A DNA stretch of 64,000 bases, from positions 1 through 64,000 of the forward strand of contig JADYZG010000007.1 in assembly GCA_020853235.1 (NCBI GenBank), written 5' to 3'. Source of the DNA: a bacterium (GTDB lineage Bacteria; Patescibacteriota; Dojkabacteria; GCA-002793355). Below are positions 18,082 to 28,278 of the stretch, piece after piece. Position 1 is the first letter of the stretch. The number at the start of each line of letters is the position of its first letter. The notes under the pieces are model-generated. The model was not told the origin of the DNA. It made no database searches and worked only from the letters and a program-made list of their open reading frames with translations. The translations under genes and the position numbers were made by a program.

Positions 18082-19767
18082 ATGCCATCCCTTTACAGCA
18101 CACACAGACCTAAAGAATTTTCTCAACTGATAGGGCAATCTCATATTACAAAACTTTTAAAGGCCGAACTGACCAAAGGTTTGGTGGGCCACGCGTATCT
18201 TTTTATAGGTCCTCGAGGTACAGGAAAGACTACAACAGCACGTATTTTGGCGAAGGCATTGAATTGTAATTCACTTAAAAATGGTGAACCTTGCGGTAAA
18301 TGTAGTAATTGCATTGCATTCGATACGGGGAGATTCCTTGACTTGATAGAAATTGACGCTGCCTCAAACCGCGGGATTGATGAAATCCGTGAGATTAAAG
18401 AAAAAATCGAATACAACCCAACTATGGGTAAAAATAAGATCTACATTATCGACGAGGTCCATATGTTGACTAAGGAAGCATTTAACGCCCTCCTTAAAAC
18501 GCTCGAAGAGCCACCTTCATATGTGACATTCATCCTTGCAACTACTGAACCACACAAGATTCCAGCAACAATTATGTCACGTTGTGAAAAATATGAATTT
18601 CGTCTTGGAAACGCAAAAGAATTGGCACAGTCGTTAGTTTCAATTATGGAGACCGAGAACATTAAGGTAGACAAAAAGGGAGTTGAGCTTTTGATTGCTC
18701 ACGCAAGTGGAAGTTACAGAGACGCTGTGTCGTTATTAGATACAATTATCGCGGCAACTGGCGATAAAGAATTGACGTTCGATGAAGTTAGAAATTCCCT
18801 CGGGCTTCCAGATACAGAGCTAGTTAATTCATATGTTTTGGCAATTGCAGGAAATTCCTTACAATTGGCATTAGAAACCCTGGATGAAATTTTTACTCGT
18901 GGAACAAATATTGTCCAGTTTACAAAATCCGTCATCCTCCTTTTTCGAGACAGTATGCTTGAAAAAGGTAAGGCAGGAGAAATTGGGGCAGAATTGACAA
19001 GTCTCACGAGAGTACGTTTTTCAGAGATAATTAAAGTTTTGCTTGATGCATACACTGCCCAAAAATACGCTTTCGATCAGAGACTTCCTTTGCAACTTGC
19101 AACAATTCAACTTATCCCTGATGAAAAGATGGAAGAACCAATACCTGCGAGCGAGAAGAAGGTTACTCGAGAAGTCGTTGTGGAAGTAAAGAGTGAGAAA
19201 GGCTTGAAATCTAAAACAGCACCAGGTGTAGTAATTTCAGAAATGGCCAAGAGTAAAGAGATGGATGAAAAGCAAGTTGTTATGCCAAAGAGAAAACTTA
19301 GAAAGAAGAAAGGGAAAAAGAGAATTATGGGGAAACCCATTCCTTTTGATACTATTGTTGATTTATGGACAACATTTACACGAGCAGTTCAAAAAGAGGT
19401 AAAACATCTCTATACCTTTCTTGTCCCTGCAGTTCCAGCGGGTGTTCAATTTGACACTCAGTTACAGGTACAAAAGGTTGAGGTAAAAGTACCTTTCGAC
19501 TTCCACCGCAAGCAACTAGAAAATCCAAAACACCAAGCAGTTTTAGTCGCAGCAGCGTTAAAAACATACGGAACCCCAGTTCAATTCATTTGGATTATTA
19601 GTAAAGAGCAGATTGTATTCAAAAAAGATATTATTCACGATTCGTCGAAATCACCTCTAGATTCTGCAAACTTTACCCAACAACCCGTTGAAGCCCCAAT
19701 GGTAGAAACATCACTTGAGTCAGCCTTTGATTCAATCCTTGGTGCCGATGTTGAGACATTAGGATAA
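18082..19767 (+). CDS. dnaX: DNA polymerase III subunits gamma/tau
   Basis: 561 residues from ATG 18082. Clamp-loader AAA+ ATPase: RPKEFSQLIGQ, Walker A GPRGTGKTT, zinc-module cysteines in PCGKCSNC, Walker B IIDEVHML, sensor 1 ATTEPHKIP and SRC motif. The C-terminal part (from about 360) is a charged linker and a tau-like domain. Promoter TTGAAC (18047-18052), 17 bases, TACACT (18070-18075) and 6 bases to ATG 18082 rule against the GTG at 18064, which lies upstream of the -10 box. The mRNA should be leaderless. dnaE follows 55 bp downstream. Confidence 0.95.
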   Translation: MPSLYSTHRPKEFSQLIGQSHITKLLKAELTKGLVGHAYLFIGPRGTGKTTTARILAKALNCNSLKNGEPCGKCSNCIAFDTGRFLDLIEIDAASNRGIDEIREIKEKIEYNPTMGKNKIYIIDEVHMLTKEAFNALLKTLEEPPSYVTFILATTEPHKIPATIMSRCEKYEFRLGNAKELAQSLVSIMETENIKVDKKGVELLIAHASGSYRDAVSLLDTIIAATGDKELTFDEVRNSLGLPDTELVNSYVLAIAGNSLQLALETLDEIFTRGTNIVQFTKSVILLFRDSMLEKGKAGEIGAELTSLTRVRFSEIIKVLLDAYTAQKYAFDQRLPLQLATIQLIPDEKMEEPIPASEKKVTREVVVEVKSEKGLKSKTAPGVVISEMAKSKEMDEKQVVMPKRKLRKKKGKKRIMGKPIPFDTIVDLWTTFTRAVQKEVKHLYTFLVPAVPAGVQFDTQLQVQKVEVKVPFDFHRKQLENPKHQAVLVAAALKTYGTPVQFIWIISKEQIVFKKDIIHDSSKSPLDSANFTQQPVEAPMVETSLESAFDSILGADVETLG

Positions 19768-19822
19768 ACTATGCGGAATTTTTTACCAGCTAACTATCAA
19801 TTAGTAATTAATAATTAGTCTA

Positions 19823-22800
19823 ATGGCTGAAAAATCTTTTACACATCTTCATTTACATTCTGAATACTCGATGCTTGATGGTTTAGTGAAATTAAAAGAA
19901 CTTGGTGTAAAAGTTAAGGAGCTCGGCATGAAGAGTGTCGCAGTCACCGATCACGGAGTAATGCACGGTGTTGTTGAATTCGCAAAAGTTGCCAAGGAAA
20001 ATGACCTAAAACCAATTTTCGGTGTCGAAGCATATGTTTCAAAAGATCATAGAAGCAGAGAAGGAAGTATTCGAAAAAACGAAGATGAAGATAAGCTCTA
20101 CTACCACCTAACCTTGCTTGCAAAGAATTTTGCAGGTTATAAAAATTTACTCAAGTTAACTTCGATTGCGAACACAGATGGCTTTTACTACAAACCTCGA
20201 ATAGATCTTGAACTTCTAAAAAGTCATAGTGAGGGTTTAATTGCACTGAGTGGTTGCTATGGAGGCGAAGTCGCTGGAGCCTTTTGGTCTAATCGTGCTA
20301 ACCCCGAACTTGGAATGAAGAAAGCACTGAGTATTGTCGATACGTACAGTTCGATTTTTGGGGAGGATTATTATATTGAAATCCAACGCCAAACCTCTGA
20401 TAAGGCCAGTCAAGAGTACATGGATCCCTTATTGATTGATCTTGCCAGTCGAGTGAATCGGAAACTTGTCGCGACTGGTGACGTACACTATATGCTTCAT
20501 GAAGACGCAAAAATCCAGAATATTTTTTGGGCAATTCAGGAAGGGAGAACTATTTACGATCCGAAGCATATGCCAATGCATACCGATCAACTTTTTCTCA
20601 AAAGTCCAGAGCAAATGTACGAGATGTTTTCAGATATTCCGGATGCTCCTGCGAATACAAACGAAGTTGCAGAAAAAGTCGAAAAATACTCAATATATTT
20701 TGACCGAGTTCAGCCAAAATACCCAGATATTCCAGAAGGCAAAACCGCTGAAACCGTACTCCGAGATCTCGCATACAAAGGTGCGCATGATAGATACGGT
20801 TCAATTTCTGAAGATACAAAAACGCGTCTTGACTACGAGCTTTCAGTTATTCACGATAAAGGATACGATGATTATTTTTTGATAGTGGCTGATTACATTG
20901 CTTGGGCAAGGAGTCAAGGAATTATTGTTGGACCTGGTCGTGGTTCTGGCGCTGGAAGTGTTGTTGCGTACTCTACACGTATTACTGATATCGATCCCTT
21001 CTGGTGGGGGCTGCAATTTGAACGATTCCTTAATCCTATGCGTCCGTCACCTCCTGATTTTGATATTGATTTTCAGGATGATCGACGCGACGAAGTTATT
21101 CGGTACATAGAGCAAAAATACGGTCGCGATAATGTTTCTGCAATCTGTGCAATTGGTCGTATGGATACAAAGGCTGCTATTCGTGATGTTTCAAGGGCTT
21201 TGGCGATTCCACTTGATCAAGCAGATAAAGTGGCAAAAATGATTCCTGTGTTCCGTGGCAAACCGATGCCTATCTCGGAAGCCATGGAGAAAATCCCAGA
21301 GTTCAGAACGTATATTGAGGCTGATCCGAAACTAACCCAGATGGTTGACGCTGTAAAGAGGATTAAGAAGATTGCGCGAAATGTTTCGGTACACGCTTGT
21401 GGGTACGTGATAACGCCGACTGCCGTTTCTGATTACGTGCCACAAAGACGTGCTCCGCAGAATACAGAGTTAGTTATTACACAAGTTGAAGGTGCTTATC
21501 TAGAAGACGTTGGTCTCATGAAATATGACTTTCTTGGGCTTCGTACCTTGACTGTTTTAAAAAATGCAGAGAATGCAATTTATCGTCAACATGGAATCGT
21601 GATTGATTGGGATAATCTTGGAGTTGGAGACAGGAAGACCTATGTACTTTTTCAAAAAGCACTAACGGATGGTATTTTCCAATTTGAAAGTCAGGGTATG
21701 AAGAAGTATCTCATTGAACTTGTGCCAGAAACGATACAAGACATTTGTTTCATGTGTGCTGCGTATAGACCTGGTCCTATGGCATATATCCCTGATTATA
21801 TTGCTCGAAAACATAGAAAGCAGAAAATTGATTATCTTCACCCAGATATGGAAGTGTTATTGAAAGACACCATGGGGTTTGCTATATATCAAGAGCAAGT
21901 TATGGCAATTGCCGTAGAGATGGCAGGTTACACGATTGGCGAAGCAGACCTTTTGCGCCGTGCAATGGGTAAGAAGAAGAAAGAAATTCTTGATGCTGAG
22001 AAACCAACATTCATTGCAGGGATGGGAAAACAAGGGTATACGGAGGATTTGGCAGAGAAAGTCTTTTCATACTTGCTTCCGTTTGCAGATTATGGATTTA
22101 ATAAATCACATTCTGCGTGCTATGCAATCGTTGCGTACCGTACCGCGTATTTAAAAGCTAACCACCCAGTCGAGTTTATTGTTGGATTAATGCAGGCAGA
22201 TATGGGACACCCAGATAAATTAGAAAATGACCTTGCCCAAGCAGTATCACTTAACATTCAAGTATTGTCACCGCATATTAATCAGAGTAACCTAGAATTC
22301 TCAATTGAGTATCACGATGATGATTTAGAAACTCGTTGGCTAGACAACGGGTTTGCTGACGAACTTGAGAAGAAGAAGGCTGCAGGCGAGTACCATTATG
22401 TGGGTTCAATCCGTTATGGTCTTCGTGGAATTAAAGGAGCTAGTCAAAAAGCACTTGAGGCCATCATAGAAGAACGAGGTAAAAATGGTGAATTTAAACA
22501 TCTTGATCATTTAATTTCTCGTGTTGATTTAGATCGTGTTGATAAGAAAACACTGCTGATTCTTGCGCAAGCTGGGGCATTAAACGATTGGGGAGAGCAG
22601 AATGCACTGATAGCCTTGATTCCTGTGGTGTATGATCGTTACAAGGCTGATGGTAAGAAAGAAAATGCCGAGCAAATGAGTATGTTTACCTTTGGAATTC
22701 AGGAAAAGCAGGAGGAACTAATTCAACAGACTGCGTTACCTCAGGTGGATCCTGTTTCAATAATGCAAATACTTAAGTGGGAAAAAGATTTATTCGGAAT

Positions 22801-23395
22801 TTACCTCTCTTCGCACCCATTACATCAATATACGGATTATTTTATGTCTATCGGGGCCAAATCGTTAGATGAGGCAACGCAGGAATTACCCTCTGATGAA
22901 ATTTATGTTGGAGCTCAGGTATCTCGAATGAAAAAGTTGAATACAAAGAACGGCGATATGATGGCATTTCTCGATATTGAAGATACAACATCTCAGGTTA
23001 GCGCAGTACTCTTCCCGAGGACATATCAGCAGTTCGCAAAATTACTTCTAGACAAGCCCGAAGCGATTAACGAGGCCTTTGTCTTTAAGGGGAGGATCGA
23101 CAAGCGTTTAGACAAGGTAAGTTTTGTTATTTCAAATTTTGAATTGGTGACACTAGACACCATAAAAACTGAAAAAATTGTTACAACAATTAAGGTAAAG
23201 TTACAAAAAAATCTTTCAAAAGCAGATCTTGATTCACTTAAAAAGTTTATTGCGACTCACCCTGGCGAAGTTAAGTTAACCTTCGAAATTCCAACAGGCA
23301 ATTCAACAAAAGTAGTTGCCTATAAGGGTGGAATTGAATACAGTTTCGATATAAAAAAGACTCTCCGAAGATTCGGTGATGTTTTTGAGGGCTAA
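19823..23395 (+). CDS. dnaE: DNA polymerase III alpha subunit
   Basis: 1190 residues, DnaE1 type. PHP domain at the start with intact metal motifs (HLHLHSEYS, VTDHG, TGDVHY), palm with the catalytic triad in PDFDIDFQDDRRDEV (D412, D414 and the distal Asp), fingers with FQFESQGMKKYL and GFNKSHSACYA, then HhH and an OB-fold (about 1010-1090, YVGAQVSRMKKL...). It is the replicative polymerase. The intact PHP site may give proofreading, as no epsilon subunit is seen here. It lies directly upstream of dnaA, an unusual order. No convincing -35/-10 pair was found. Confidence 0.97.
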   Translation: MAEKSFTHLHLHSEYSMLDGLVKLKELGVKVKELGMKSVAVTDHGVMHGVVEFAKVAKENDLKPIFGVEAYVSKDHRSREGSIRKNEDEDKLYYHLTLLAKNFAGYKNLLKLTSIANTDGFYYKPRIDLELLKSHSEGLIALSGCYGGEVAGAFWSNRANPELGMKKALSIVDTYSSIFGEDYYIEIQRQTSDKASQEYMDPLLIDLASRVNRKLVATGDVHYMLHEDAKIQNIFWAIQEGRTIYDPKHMPMHTDQLFLKSPEQMYEMFSDIPDAPANTNEVAEKVEKYSIYFDRVQPKYPDIPEGKTAETVLRDLAYKGAHDRYGSISEDTKTRLDYELSVIHDKGYDDYFLIVADYIAWARSQGIIVGPGRGSGAGSVVAYSTRITDIDPFWWGLQFERFLNPMRPSPPDFDIDFQDDRRDEVIRYIEQKYGRDNVSAICAIGRMDTKAAIRDVSRALAIPLDQADKVAKMIPVFRGKPMPISEAMEKIPEFRTYIEADPKLTQMVDAVKRIKKIARNVSVHACGYVITPTAVSDYVPQRRAPQNTELVITQVEGAYLEDVGLMKYDFLGLRTLTVLKNAENAIYRQHGIVIDWDNLGVGDRKTYVLFQKALTDGIFQFESQGMKKYLIELVPETIQDICFMCAAYRPGPMAYIPDYIARKHRKQKIDYLHPDMEVLLKDTMGFAIYQEQVMAIAVEMAGYTIGEADLLRRAMGKKKKEILDAEKPTFIAGMGKQGYTEDLAEKVFSYLLPFADYGFNKSHSACYAIVAYRTAYLKANHPVEFIVGLMQADMGHPDKLENDLAQAVSLNIQVLSPHINQSNLEFSIEYHDDDLETRWLDNGFADELEKKKAAGEYHYVGSIRYGLRGIKGASQKALEAIIEERGKNGEFKHLDHLISRVDLDRVDKKTLLILAQAGALNDWGEQNALIALIPVVYDRYKADGKKENAEQMSMFTFGIQEKQEELIQQTALPQVDPVSIMQILKWEKDLFGIYLSSHPLHQYTDYFMSIGAKSLDEATQELPSDEIYVGAQVSRMKKLNTKNGDMMAFLDIEDTTSQVSAVLFPRTYQQFAKLLLDKPEAINEAFVFKGRIDKRLDKVSFVISNFELVTLDTIKTEKIVTTIKVKLQKNLSKADLDSLKKFIATHPGEVKLTFEIPTGNSTKVVAYKGGIEYSFDIKKTLRRFGDVFEG

Positions 23396-23469
23396 CGTTC
23401 AAAGGTTAAACCGTAAAGCTTAAGATTAAGACACCGTTTTCATTATTTTTCGTGCACTACTACCCATAT

Positions 23470-23547
23470 TGCTAATAGTAATAAAATAAAATCAATAGTA
23501 ATATAGGGTTGTGGACAACTTATCCACGGTGTGGTATTAAGTGGGGT
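23470..23547 (+). promoter_or_regulatory. dnaA promoter region with DnaA boxes; possible origin
   Basis: An AT-rich tract (23470-23505, with repeated ATAGTAAT) is followed by two adjoining DnaA boxes: TGTGGACAA (23510-23518, reverse of TTGTCCACA) and TTATCCACG (23520-23528), each one mismatch from TTATCCACA. TGGACA (23512-23517), 17 bases, and TATTAA (23535-23540), 7 bases before the ATG, form a promoter over the boxes. DnaA binding would thus block its own promoter. AT-rich DNA plus boxes next to dnaA also suits an origin, though only two boxes are visible. Confidence 0.6.
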
Positions 23548-24930
23548 ATGACGATTACTAATCAAGAAATGCAAAAATTGTGGGACCTTGTCAAATTTTC
23601 GTTATCGAAGAAATTTTCGCCTGAATCGTATAAAGCTTGGATTGAGCATTCGACCAAATTAACCGATGTTGCCGAAGGTAAAGTTATTGTTTCTGTTCGT
23701 AACAATCTCGCACTTCAATGGCTCGAAAAAAATGCAAAAGAGCAATTGACCATTATCTTTAGAGATGTTCTCGGTGAAGGAAATGTATCACTTGAAGTTA
23801 ATCAGGACGCTTTTGAGGCAAAATTGCCTATAAAAGATACCATCCCAAAGATAGGCAACTTGTTATCACAGGTCGAAGAAAAAGAAGGGAAAATGAAGAA
23901 AGCGCTAAAGGATGCTGGACTCAATGAAAAATACACATTCGAGACTTTTGTTGTTGGAAATAATAACCAAATTGCTCATGCTGCTGCTCAAGCGATAACT
24001 CAACATATTGGGCAAGAGTATAACCCACTATTTGTGTATGGTAGTGTCGGGGTTGGGAAAACTCACTTAATGCACGCTATTGGGCATGCTGTTCTTGACC
24101 ATGATATGAGTAAGAAAATTTTTTACTGCTCGAGTGAGACTTTTTTAAACGAATTAGTAGAATCGATTCGTAGTAAAAAGAATGCAGAATTTAGGGAAAA
24201 ATATAGGAAACTAGACATCCTTATGATTGACGATATTCAGTTTATCTCTAAATGGGAAGCAGCGCAGGAAGAGATTTTTCATACGTTCAACGTACTTTCC
24301 GGTGCAAATAAGCAAATTATTCTTGCTTCAGACCGGCCACCAACTCAGATTCAAAATCTCGCAGATAGGCTTCGTTCTCGATTCGAAGGCGGTATGATGA
24401 TTGATATTATTCCTCCAAATTATGAAACTCGCGTTGCGATTTTAGCTAACTACAATAAAGAACATAGTCCGCCATTGTCGTTAGAATGTTTAGAAACGAT
24501 TGCGGTCTTGGTAGAAGATAATGTCCGTCAATTGATCGGTGCTTATAACAAGGTATACACTTACGCAAAGATTACAAATACCCCAATGGACCGAGAAACT
24601 GTTGAGAAGATTATTGGTGTCGACCAAGAGGCTGCACGTCGGAAAGTCAGTGTTGAAGATATTTTGGAAAATGTGGCGGATGCTTTTGGTGTCACAATAG
24701 GACAAATGAAATCTGCCACCAGAACCGCTGAAGTCGCCATGCCTCGCCAAATCGCAATGTACTTGATTCGTGATATACTGAATTATCCGTTAGAAAGAGT
24801 TGCTCGTTCTTTAAAGAGGAACGATCATACGACAGTAATTCATGCTGTTGAAAAGGTCAATAAACTAATGACAAATGACCATCTTCTTCGCACGCAAATT
24901 GTCGGGATAAAAAACAGTATACTCAAATAG
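23548..24930 (+). CDS. dnaA: chromosomal replication initiator DnaA
   Basis: 460 residues from ATG 23548. Domain I (LWDLVKFSLSKKFSPESYKAWI), linker, AAA+ domain with TFETFVVGNNNQIAHAAA, Walker A GSVGVGKTH, Walker B ILMIDDIQF, and domain IV with the DNA-binding signature RNDHTTVIHAVEKV. All motifs are intact. An in-frame TTG at 23509 would place the start within the DnaA boxes and promoter, so the ATG is preferred. dnaN does not follow; a transglutaminase-like gene starts on the next base after the stop. Confidence 0.97.
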   Translation: MTITNQEMQKLWDLVKFSLSKKFSPESYKAWIEHSTKLTDVAEGKVIVSVRNNLALQWLEKNAKEQLTIIFRDVLGEGNVSLEVNQDAFEAKLPIKDTIPKIGNLLSQVEEKEGKMKKALKDAGLNEKYTFETFVVGNNNQIAHAAAQAITQHIGQEYNPLFVYGSVGVGKTHLMHAIGHAVLDHDMSKKIFYCSSETFLNELVESIRSKKNAEFREKYRKLDILMIDDIQFISKWEAAQEEIFHTFNVLSGANKQIILASDRPPTQIQNLADRLRSRFEGGMMIDIIPPNYETRVAILANYNKEHSPPLSLECLETIAVLVEDNVRQLIGAYNKVYTYAKITNTPMDRETVEKIIGVDQEAARRKVSVEDILENVADAFGVTIGQMKSATRTAEVAMPRQIAMYLIRDILNYPLERVARSLKRNDHTTVIHAVEKVNKLMTNDHLLRTQIVGIKNSILK

Positions 24931-26772
24931 ATGAAGAAAACTGCCTTCACAAAAATTTTTTTCTTAGTTTTTGCTCTTCTTGGCTCATTTGTGTTAGTAA
25001 TGCTTGGTCAGTCGAGCGTTTCTGCTGCCTATCTTTTAAGCAAAAAAATATCGACAACCGTAGAGGTTCGTTCATCAGATGAAGTTAAGGTTACACAAGT
25101 ACATCGTTTATCATGGAATAAGCCGGGGTTTGTTTTCCCTGCTTCAAAAAACTATCTGTATGTTTATATATTTCCTGCGTATACAACGCAAGTACCCGAA
25201 TTGGAACAAAAAGTAAGTAACATTAAAGTTACTGGGAGATATTCACCAACAAGAGGGCTAACTTTTACACAGAAAGTCGAGGATGGTGCATTGCAAATCA
25301 AAGTTCCCTATTATGACACCTTAAGTTCTAATAATGATCTTGAATTTACCGTTACTTATACGACTTCTTTGTTTACGATCAAGCAAGGTGGTATTTTCGA
25401 AATTGCATATCCTGGCTTAGGTTCTGATTTTAAATCAAGTACGATACACGAGAAAGAAGGATATACTGATACAACGTCTTATGAAATAAAATTTATAATT
25501 CCATCGAACCTTGGACAATTATCTTTTACTTACCCAAACCCAAAAACTGAGAGTACTGCAACAAAAGGGAGTACGCTTGTTTATTCCGCAGATGAGCTTG
25601 TTGGCAAGTCGATAAGGATAGCACTCGGAAAGGAACGGCTTGTTAAGTTCGCTTTAACAGGCAAAACGTACGCTACTAACGAGAATACTCCCAATTTCGT
25701 TAAGGGATTGCTTGTAAACTATATTGACGTAGCACTTCCAAACGAACAAATTGGCACCGAATCTGGGCATCAAAGGATTTACTATTCGAGGATTGAACCA
25801 TTCCCAATTTCTTTGTCGACAGATAGCGATGGCAATTTGATAGCAAGAATCCCTATATCAGCAACAGATGAGGGAGAAATCATTATTGAGGGTTATGCAT
25901 CACTCAAAAATATTCCGTTGGACGAAATTAGTCAAAATGCTCTAATTTCGGATATTCCTAAATCAATGGCGCAATATCTTTCCCAAGAAGATAGGTATTG
26001 GCAAGTGAACTCTGCAGAGATACAAAGTATTTCTACCAAAACAGGTGAAGATACCGACAGAATTTATGAAAATATTCGTAAAACGTTGAAGTATGTTTCA
26101 CAAAACCTTGTTTATAATATCGACGTTAATGAACCAACATTACGTCGATTGGGAGCATTAGAGGCAATTAGAACAAAAACAGGTGTTTGTATGGAATACT
26201 CTGATCTGACACTAAGCATTTTAAGAGCTAAGGGGATTCCGACTCGTGCAGTTTTTGGTGATGGAGTTGGCGCAAGAGTGGATAGGACGCTTACGGGAAT
26301 TGGGCACCAATGGGTCGGTGTGTGGTTCCCAAATCAAGGTTGGGTGCCTGTTGACCCTACATGGAGTGATAGCGGTCGTGAGTATATTGGTCACGATTTT
26401 GACCATTTTGTTTGGTATGTTGCTTCGAAATCAGTTGATAATCCTAGTGGCTTTAATTGTCTTTCATGGGATTCGTCTTCACCTTGTCGTGAAGCTCTAC
26501 GTATAGAAACACATTCAGTTGAAAAGATTCCACCCGAGAATCTTTTCACAATCGCAGAGTTAAAGCAAAGAGTTACAGGGAGTGCAAACGATGAAAAGAG
26601 TTTCGTAGTAAAACTTTCGCAGTACTCAAGGAACTATTTTGGTGGATCTTCTTTAGGTAGAGCATTATTGAGTAAACAAGTGATGCTGTTTTTCTTTGCA
26701 ATAGTTCTTTATGGTTTCCTGTTGTTGGTTATCCGATTTGTAATGAAAATTCTGAGAAAAAAAGAAAAGTAA
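24931..26772 (+). CDS. transglutaminase-like membrane protein
   Basis: 613 residues. N-terminal signal/anchor segment (about 8-33), about 350 residues of beta-rich extracellular sequence, a transglutaminase-like (papain-fold) domain at about 375-500, and a C-terminal membrane segment (about 585-605) with a basic tail. The catalytic triad is complete: C420 in TGVCMEYSDL, H459 in GHQWVGVW, D475 in VPVDPTWS. Such proteins act as proteases or amidases or cross-linkers at the surface; the substrate is unknown. It starts on the base after the dnaA stop. TATACT inside the dnaA end (24918-24923), 7 bases before the ATG, suggests an independent leaderless transcript. Confidence 0.85.
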   Translation: MKKTAFTKIFFLVFALLGSFVLVMLGQSSVSAAYLLSKKISTTVEVRSSDEVKVTQVHRLSWNKPGFVFPASKNYLYVYIFPAYTTQVPELEQKVSNIKVTGRYSPTRGLTFTQKVEDGALQIKVPYYDTLSSNNDLEFTVTYTTSLFTIKQGGIFEIAYPGLGSDFKSSTIHEKEGYTDTTSYEIKFIIPSNLGQLSFTYPNPKTESTATKGSTLVYSADELVGKSIRIALGKERLVKFALTGKTYATNENTPNFVKGLLVNYIDVALPNEQIGTESGHQRIYYSRIEPFPISLSTDSDGNLIARIPISATDEGEIIIEGYASLKNIPLDEISQNALISDIPKSMAQYLSQEDRYWQVNSAEIQSISTKTGEDTDRIYENIRKTLKYVSQNLVYNIDVNEPTLRRLGALEAIRTKTGVCMEYSDLTLSILRAKGIPTRAVFGDGVGARVDRTLTGIGHQWVGVWFPNQGWVPVDPTWSDSGREYIGHDFDHFVWYVASKSVDNPSGFNCLSWDSSSPCREALRIETHSVEKIPPENLFTIAELKQRVTGSANDEKSFVVKLSQYSRNYFGGSSLGRALLSKQVMLFFFAIVLYGFLLLVIRFVMKILRKKEK

Positions 26773-28260
26773 TCAGGCATTTTTATTAATAAACTCCTTT
26801 GCTAGGTGGAGTAACTGCGTTTTGTCGTTTAAGTTGGGATCTTCTATTACTTGCTCAAGGAGATAGTTGAGTGCCTGCCCGATGATTGGATTTGGTTGTA
26901 AGGAAAATTCAATCATAACATCGTTTCCATTTATCGCAAGATCAGAGATTTTTAGTGCGTTGTCTTCTTCTAATACTTTTGAAATCCGTGCTTGCAGAGC
27001 GACAATTTCTTCTGGTGCCCACATACTGACTGGCTCACTAGTTGCGTCAGCAATGCGAAGTGCAAAAAGGTTTTCGATATTTTCGAGTCCAACTCGACGA
27101 ATAAATCGACGAACGGCTCCGTCTGACCAAAATTTGAGTTCTTTCCCTTCTTCTTCTATCTGTTGTGTTGGCTTTCCCGCTTCTTTTAGTTCAGCTTCAT
27201 TGTAGGGGTAATAGAACATATGCCAGCGAACTAAGTTCGAAACTTCTTTAATTTCTGCATTTGAGAATTTAAGTCGTCGCATGATTGTCTCCGTCATGTC
27301 TGCACCTTTTTGATCGTGACCATAGAAATGTCCGTCGTTTGTTGATGTTTTCGGTTTCGCAATATCGTGGAACAATGCAGCAAGTTTCACGTTGTCGGGA
27401 GCTAAATCAACAGTTCTTAACGAATGATCATAGACATCAAATGCGTGTCCAATACCTTGTTCTACACCAATTCCTTCAATAAGCTCGGGTAGAAAGAGCT
27501 GCAATAACCCCGAATCCTTCAGAAGGTTAAGACCAATCGAAGGTTTTGGCGACTTTAAGAGTAATTTCATAAACTCATCACGCACTCGTTCAACCGAAAC
27601 TAGAGATGAAACGTTTAAACATTTCTTAATTGCTTCAAATGTTTGCTGTTCAATGGAAAACCCAAGTTGACTCGCAAACCTGCATGCTCGGTAAGGGCGA
27701 AGTCCATCTTCGGTAAACCGTGTCACGGGGTTGCCAACTGTCCGAATAACTTTGTTTGCTAAATCATTTTGGCCGTTGTAGTAATCTAATAATGTAAATT
27801 CATAATGGTGCCTGTGTGTCATTGCGTATTCTGTATCGACCATGGAATGTTCAAGATAAGCGATTCCTTTTTCCGCAAAATCAATAGCTAAAGCGTTTAT
27901 TGTAAAATCTCTTCGTTGTAAATCTTCTTCAAGGTTTCGAACAAAATTGACCTTTGATGGCCAACGTCCTTGTAAATAATCCTCTTCGTTTCGTAATGTC
28001 GTTACTTCGACTTGAAAGTTTTCTCCGTGCGAGTCTTGTTGCACTGCAATAACAGTTCCAAATTGTGCGCCAACAGCAATCGATTTTGGAAAAAGGGCTA
28101 TCAACTGCTCGGGAAGCGCGTCTGTCGCAATGTCATAGTCGTGTGGTTCGATGCCTAGGAGCGTATCACGAATCGCCCCTGCTACTAGATATGCTTTAAA
28201 TCCTTCTTTAGCAAGAATTCTTGCAACGGAAACAACATAATGAGGTATTTCTATCTGCAT
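26773..28260 (-). CDS. cca: CCA-adding tRNA nucleotidyltransferase with HD domain
   Basis: 495 residues. Class II nucleotidyltransferase: AYLVAGAIRDTLLG, metal-binding DYD (D41, D43), RRDFTINALA, and the RPYRACRFASQLGF neck. A C-terminal HD domain (AALFHDIAKPKT) follows, as in many bacterial CCA enzymes. It adds or repairs the 3' CCA of tRNAs, needed here since the tRNA in this window lacks CCA. TATACT (28266-28271, minus strand) lies 5 bases before the ATG; the box falls between the end of the small upstream gene and cca. The stop is immediately next to the convergent upstream gene (24931-26772). Confidence 0.95.
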   Translation of the reverse strand: MQIEIPHYVVSVARILAKEGFKAYLVAGAIRDTLLGIEPHDYDIATDALPEQLIALFPKSIAVGAQFGTVIAVQQDSHGENFQVEVTTLRNEEDYLQGRWPSKVNFVRNLEEDLQRRDFTINALAIDFAEKGIAYLEHSMVDTEYAMTHRHHYEFTLLDYYNGQNDLANKVIRTVGNPVTRFTEDGLRPYRACRFASQLGFSIEQQTFEAIKKCLNVSSLVSVERVRDEFMKLLLKSPKPSIGLNLLKDSGLLQLFLPELIEGIGVEQGIGHAFDVYDHSLRTVDLAPDNVKLAALFHDIAKPKTSTNDGHFYGHDQKGADMTETIMRRLKFSNAEIKEVSNLVRWHMFYYPYNEAELKEAGKPTQQIEEEGKELKFWSDGAVRRFIRRVGLENIENLFALRIADATSEPVSMWAPEEIVALQARISKVLEEDNALKISDLAINGNDVMIEFSLQPNPIIGQALNYLLEQVIEDPNLNDKTQLLHLAKEFINKNA

Positions 28261-28278
28261 CAGTGAGTATAGCAGGCT

